Shown here piece after piece: positions 61,086 to 64,000 of a DNA stretch of 64,000 bases; positions within the stretch are counted from its first letter, which is position 1, and each line of letters starts with the position of its first letter. Location: NCBI GenBank assembly GCA_052435735.1, contig JBQVNB010000001.1, positions 242,522 through 306,521 on the forward strand, written 5' to 3'. Below the pieces are notes generated by a model that saw only the letters and a program-made list of their open reading frames with translations, made no database searches and had not been told where the DNA came from. The DNA comes from Aliihoeflea sp052435735. GTDB taxonomy: Bacteria > Pseudomonadota > Alphaproteobacteria > Rhizobiales > Rhizobiaceae. The translations under genes and the position numbers were made by a program.

Positions 61086-61982
61086 TCAGCGGCAATAGGT
61101 CGAGCCGTTGGAGCGCTCGGCGAGGTCGAAATGGAAATGGTCGGCATGGTCGGCGTCGCTGCCGGGGCCGAGGACGGTGGTGAACGGCCCGCAGGCCGAT
61201 TTGCGCATGGCGGCGAAGAACGTCGCTTCGGGCGAGCCGCGCCGGTAGGCGCGCACGTCGATGCGGCGCTCGTCCTCCAGAACGACCGCGCCCCAGTCGA
61301 GCGCGTTGCCGAAGGCGTGTTCGGACAGCTTGCGGGTGCCGTGGCGGGGACGGCATATATAGGCGGACACCTGATTGACCGCAGCGATGCGCGCGGACAG
61401 ATGGCGCGCCGCCTGCTGCTGCGCCTGATCGCGCACGAAGCGGGCATTGGCCTCGGCGATGGCGCAGTTCATCACGCCTTCCGGTTCCAGCGCGACACCG
61501 CCGCCCAGCGAGGAAACGGTAAGCGGGTGGGCGATCTTGCAACCCTCTGGCTCGGATTGGGGCGGGTGCTCCTCAAAGGCGACGCCCAGTTCGCGAAGCC
61601 GCGCGCGGCAGGCGATTTCGCCGGACGGCATCGCGGTCGATTGGCGTGAACGAGGCGCGTCGACTGGCACCTCATCGGCGACCGCTGCGTCCGGCTCCGG
61701 GCTTTCAGGTGCGTCGGGGCGAGGCGACGGCAGGGGCGCTGCTTGCGTTTCGGGCAGTTCCTGCGGTTCGTCCGCGACCTCGCCACTCTCCTGTGGGTCG
61801 GCCGGTTCGGCGGCGCTCTCGGGGTCCTCGGTTTGGGGGACGTCGGGCTCGCGCTCGCCTTCGGGCAGTTCCTGCGGAACGGGCGCCGCGTCGGGCAGAT
61901 CGACCTTGCCGCCCTGCTGCGCGAAGGCAGACGCGGACAGGAGCATGAGGGCGGGGAAAACGGGGATCAGAAAAGGGCGCAT
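61086..61982 (-). CDS. Extensin-like/D-Ala-D-Ala carboxypeptidase-fold protein
   Basis: The 298-residue protein has a signal peptide (MRPFLIPVFPALMLLSASAF), a Pro/Glu-rich linker of about 90 residues (EPDVPQTEDPESAAEPADPQ), and the extensin-like domain with LSEHAFGNALDWGAV and HADHFHFDL. Its domain is alike to the one at 60168 but the linker is much more acidic. ATG 61982; the upstream ATG 62021 adds a stretch that is not signal-like. Confidence 0.87.
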   Translation of the reverse strand: MRPFLIPVFPALMLLSASAFAQQGGKVDLPDAAPVPQELPEGEREPDVPQTEDPESAAEPADPQESGEVADEPQELPETQAAPLPSPRPDAPESPEPDAAVADEVPVDAPRSRQSTAMPSGEIACRARLRELGVAFEEHPPQSEPEGCKIAHPLTVSSLGGGVALEPEGVMNCAIAEANARFVRDQAQQQAARHLSARIAAVNQVSAYICRPRHGTRKLSEHAFGNALDWGAVVLEDERRIDVRAYRRGSPEATFFAAMRKSACGPFTTVLGPGSDADHADHFHFDLAERSNGSTYCR

Positions 61983-62050
61983 CGCGACGACAACGCATCG
62001 GCGCGGCGAGCGATGCCGCATGGCACCTCAATTTTGGTGTCGCGCTTTAT

Positions 62051-62494
62051 TCAGGCGCCGATCTTCTCCAAGCCTTCTTCCAGCCATTCGCCGAGCATCG
62101 GCATGCCGAGAAGATAGGTCGACACGCGCTTGTTGATGCGCGGGCGGGCTTCCGCGACCGCCTGATCCCATTCGCGCGCGTCGAAATCGCCGCGGCCGAT
62201 GAACATGATGGCGAGAAGATCCGCCGCCTCGTCGACGTTCAGATCCTCGATCAGGGCGCGCAGTTCGGATGCGGTGAGGTTCTGCTCTTCTTCCTCTGCC
62301 AGCCCGTCATGCGCGTGGCGATCGCGCGACTGATCGTCGAGTTCGACCTCGTGCTCGTGGCCGGCGTCATATTCATCGTTGAGGGCGGCGGAGATGGCGC
62401 GCGCCTTGAGAACGAACTGGCGCACCGTTTCGGGATCGATCGTCAGATCGAATTCAGGCTGCAAGCGCTGCTGCACATTCGCTCTCCCAGACAT
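62051..62494 (-). CDS. DUF3775 family protein
   Basis: The 147-residue acidic protein begins MSGRANVQQRLQPEFDLTID, and has a His/Asp/Glu-rich middle (GHEHEVELDDQSRDRHAHDG) and LRALIEDLNVDEAADLLAIM, the DUF3775 region. Function unknown. The ATG at 62494 gives the usual family N-terminus. Divergent from the DUF486 gene. Confidence 0.83.
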   Translation of the reverse strand: MSGRANVQQRLQPEFDLTIDPETVRQFVLKARAISAALNDEYDAGHEHEVELDDQSRDRHAHDGLAEEEEQNLTASELRALIEDLNVDEAADLLAIMFIGRGDFDAREWDQAVAEARPRINKRVSTYLLGMPMLGEWLEEGLEKIGA

Positions 62495-62547
62495 GGCAGG
62501 CACTATAGCAGCATCGCGGACGGGTTCCACAAGGCGGGAATTGACAG

Positions 62548-62949
62548 ATGTCCGGTTCGGGCGGAAAGCAGGCGCTCCTGCAACCGGTTCCCGCCCCGAT
62601 GTCGTTCATCCTTTCCGCCAAGGTCCTGCCGATCCTGCTGCTCGTTGCCTCGAACGTCTTCATGACGTTCGCGTGGTACGGGCACCTGAAATACAAGGCC
62701 GCGCCGCTTTATGCCGTGGTGATGATCTCCTGGTTCATCGCGTTCTTCGAATACTGGCTGGCAGTGCCTGCCAACCGGATCGGCCACGAGGCTTATTCGG
62801 CGGCGCAATTGAAGACGATGCAGGAGGTGATCACGCTTTGCGTCTTCGTGTTGTTCTCGGTCTTCTATCTGAAGGAGGCGATCACCTTGAACCATGTCGC
62901 CGGTTTCATCCTGATTGCGGCAGGGGCCGCGCTCATCTTTCGGTCGTGA
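62548..62949 (+). CDS. DUF486 family (DMT-like) membrane protein
   Basis: The 133-residue protein has four membrane helices (VLPILLLVASNVFMTFAWYG, LYAVVMISWFIAFFEYWLAV, EVITLCVFVLFSVFYLKEAI, HVAGFILIAAGAALIF) and the DUF486 landmark ANRIGHEAYSAAQLKTMQEV. It resembles half an EamA/SMR transporter. Role unknown. Confidence 0.9.
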   Translation: MSGSGGKQALLQPVPAPMSFILSAKVLPILLLVASNVFMTFAWYGHLKYKAAPLYAVVMISWFIAFFEYWLAVPANRIGHEAYSAAQLKTMQEVITLCVFVLFSVFYLKEAITLNHVAGFILIAAGAALIFRS

Positions 62950-63019
62950 TCTGGCGCAGGACGCCAGAATTTGCGTGAAAATCGGCGATCGATTGCTATA
63001 TTGTCGGGATCAGGGATTT

Positions 63020-63057
63020 GGACGGTTCGTTAGCCGAGGCTGCCGGGCCGTCCTTTT
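63020..63057 (+). promoter_or_regulatory. Terminator-like hairpin in the greA leader
   Basis: GGACGG (63020-63025) pairs with CCGTCC (63048-63053), followed by TTTT (63054-63057). A TATATT hexamer at 62997-63002 may be the -10 box, so the hairpin would form early in the transcript, about 66 nt before the greA ATG. In E. coli a terminator in the greA leader produces the GraL RNAs. Confidence 0.5.
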
Positions 63058-63122
63058 GCGTTAATCCCCGCCGTCGAAAAAGAAAACGAAACGACAGGAA
63101 TTACGACGAAAGGTCGACTGAA

Positions 63123-63596
63123 ATGAACAAGGTCCCGATGACCGGCCCCGGTTTCGAATCGCTGAAGGAAGAGTTGCGCTGGCGCCAGCAGGAAGAGCGG
63201 CCGCGCATCATCGAGGCGATCTCCGAAGCGCGCGCCCATGGCGACCTCTCGGAAAATGCCGAGTATCATTCCGCCAAGGAAGCGCAGAGCCTCAATGAAG
63301 GCCGCATCAACGAACTCGAAGACCTGACCGCGCGCGCCGAAGTGATCGACGTGTCGAAGCTGTCTGGCGACACGATCAAGTTCGGCGCGACCGTCGTCCT
63401 CGTCGACGAGGACACCGAGGAAGAAAAGACCTACCAGATCGTCGGCGACCAGGAAGCCGACGTGAAGGCCGGCCGCATCTCCATCTCCTCGCCGATCGCG
63501 CGTGCGCTGATCGGGAAGGGTGTGGGTGATGAGATCGAGGTCAATGCGCCCGGCGGGGCGCGTGGGTATGAGATTGTGAAGCTACGCTGGGCTTAA
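63123..63596 (+). CDS. greA: Transcription elongation factor GreA
   Basis: Binds the RNA polymerase secondary channel and helps cut the nascent RNA at stalled complexes. The 157-residue protein has the coiled-coil hairpin with the tip acidic pair in ARAHGDLSENAEYHSAKEAQ, and a FKBP-like C-terminal domain (KFGATVVLVDEDTEEEKTYQ, ISSPIARALIGKGVGDEIEV). ATG 63123. The size and all landmarks are normal. Confidence 0.97.
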   Translation: MNKVPMTGPGFESLKEELRWRQQEERPRIIEAISEARAHGDLSENAEYHSAKEAQSLNEGRINELEDLTARAEVIDVSKLSGDTIKFGATVVLVDEDTEEEKTYQIVGDQEADVKAGRISISSPIARALIGKGVGDEIEVNAPGGARGYEIVKLRWA

Positions 63597-63661
63597 GGGT
63601 GGCTTCGAGCAACGCCGACAGGTGTTGCTGGACGGTTTGAGGTTCGATTCCTTTTTGAAGT

Positions 63662-63786
63662 GACCCCCACCTTTTATCCCTCCCCACAAGGGGGAGGGAG
63701 GCGTCAGCGTGGAGTTTGGCCGTGAAACGGGGTGGTGCATTGACCGTTGAGGCGTGGCGCTCATGGACTCCCTCCCCCTTGTGGGG
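63662..63786. repeat. Palindromic intergenic repeat (class A, copy 3), interrupted
   Basis: Starts GACCCCCACCTTTTATCCCT like the copies at 36.8 and 39.3 kb and has the inner TCCCTCCCCCTTGTGGGGA arm, but stops there (63786). The outer right arm (GGGATAAAGGGTGGGGGTC) is missing and is replaced by an unrelated sequence, the edge of an inserted IS. Confidence 0.85.
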
Positions 63787-64000
63787 ATCGTTGCAAAATT
63801 GGTGTAGCGAGCATTTTGATGCTGCACGAAGGCGTTTGTCTGCGGTTTTCGCAGCTTGGCCCGACCCGGTTGGCCTGTGGCCCGGGGCGCGGCGCCCTGC
63901 TTTTGGCGCTTCGGCGGCCTCAGGCGAGCTTGAGCGCGCGCTTCATGTTGTAGGCGGTGGCGGCGAGGTGGAGGTGGCTTTCGTTCTTCGCGACGCCGCG
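63787..64000 (-). mobile_element. IS element, left part, inserted in the repeat and cut by the window end
   Basis: The class A palindrome breaks off at 63786 and continues as TCGTTGCAAAATTGGTGTAG, so the element end is near 63787. A transposase 3' end on the minus strand follows at 63920. The rest of the IS and its target duplication lie outside the window. Confidence 0.7.
63920..64000 (-). CDS. Transposase C-terminal end (IS4/IS5/IS1182-like)
   Basis: On the minus strand the frame is open from the window edge to TGA 63922-63920 and reads RGVAKNESHLHLAATAYNMK then RALKLA. The pattern 'L-A-A-x-A-Y-N-x-x-R' is the typical end of DDE transposases of the IS5/IS1182 type. The family is not fixed by so short a piece. 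It converges with greA. Confidence 0.75.
   Translation of the reverse strand, partial: RGVAKNESHLHLAATAYNMKRALKLA

Noticed and set aside
63747..63953. 68-codon plus-strand frame at the window end
   Set aside because: Spans the repeat/IS junction and opposes the transposase end; no RBS.

Overview
The window is GC-rich bacterial chromosome and looks like an alphaproteobacterium of the order Hyphomicrobiales (rhizobia and relatives such as Mesorhizobium, Aminobacter or Nitratireductor). Evidence is the gene order rplY-pth, the block lgt - MidA-type methyltransferase - pgeF - M24 peptidase - lipoprotein - prs facing ubiK and ybjN genes, an osmo-type two-component pair next to a MarR gene and ilvE, a BA14K-family protein, a ugpBAEC operon, tandem extensin-like genes, a UvrB with rhizobial-type extensions, and families of intergenic palindromic repeats. 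Genus and species cannot be fixed by eye. No rRNA, tRNA or CRISPR array was found.

Layout. 0-10 kb: end of an unknown gene and a palindromic repeat, then pth and rplY, a membrane protein whose frame seems to start at ATC, an Fsr-like MFS transporter, a LuxR-type regulator, a secreted alpha/beta hydrolase, an ABC-F protein behind a 33-codon upstream ORF, and a ChrA transporter. 10-22 kb: a core block (zeta-like ATPase, prs, lipoprotein, M24-like protein, pgeF, methyltransferase, lgt, ubiK, ybjN, csaA-like, DUF983, envZ/ompR-like pair) ending in a marR/ilvE divergon with a perfect 11-7-11 operator. 22-31 kb: an MBL hydrolase, BA14K protein, two cold-shock genes sharing a conserved upstream element, a BCCT transporter, an aminotransferase, two tandem EAL genes (one apparently degenerate) and a GST. 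31-35.4 kb: ugpBAEC for glycerol-3-phosphate uptake. 35-47 kb: envelope and repair genes (SLT lipoprotein, serine hydrolase, desaturase, UvrB), a small toxin-antitoxin-like pair, a diguanylate cyclase, a PLP dehydratase and queF. 47.2-50 kb: an AT-richer accessory insert with an AIPR-family protein carrying an N-terminal nuclease-like motif, then about 580 bp with no gene I can call. 50-64 kb: transporters, flavodoxin-fold reductases, an enolase-superfamily/GMC pair (GMC frame apparently starting at ATT), an HxlR/FMN-reductase divergon, CNNM/CBS protein, two extensin-like proteins, greA with a terminator-like leader, and an IS element cut off by the window end and inserted inside a palindromic repeat.

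Themes. Most of the region is housekeeping, with regulation readable in several divergent pairs (marR/ilvE, hxlR/FMN reductase) and leaders (rplY, csp, ABC-F, greA). The best candidates for something new are the single-gene AIPR/nuclease-like locus, two genes without ATG/GTG/TTG starts that have good ribosome-binding sites before ATC and ATT, the shared cold-shock leader motif, and the repeat families, one copy of which has been hit by an IS.
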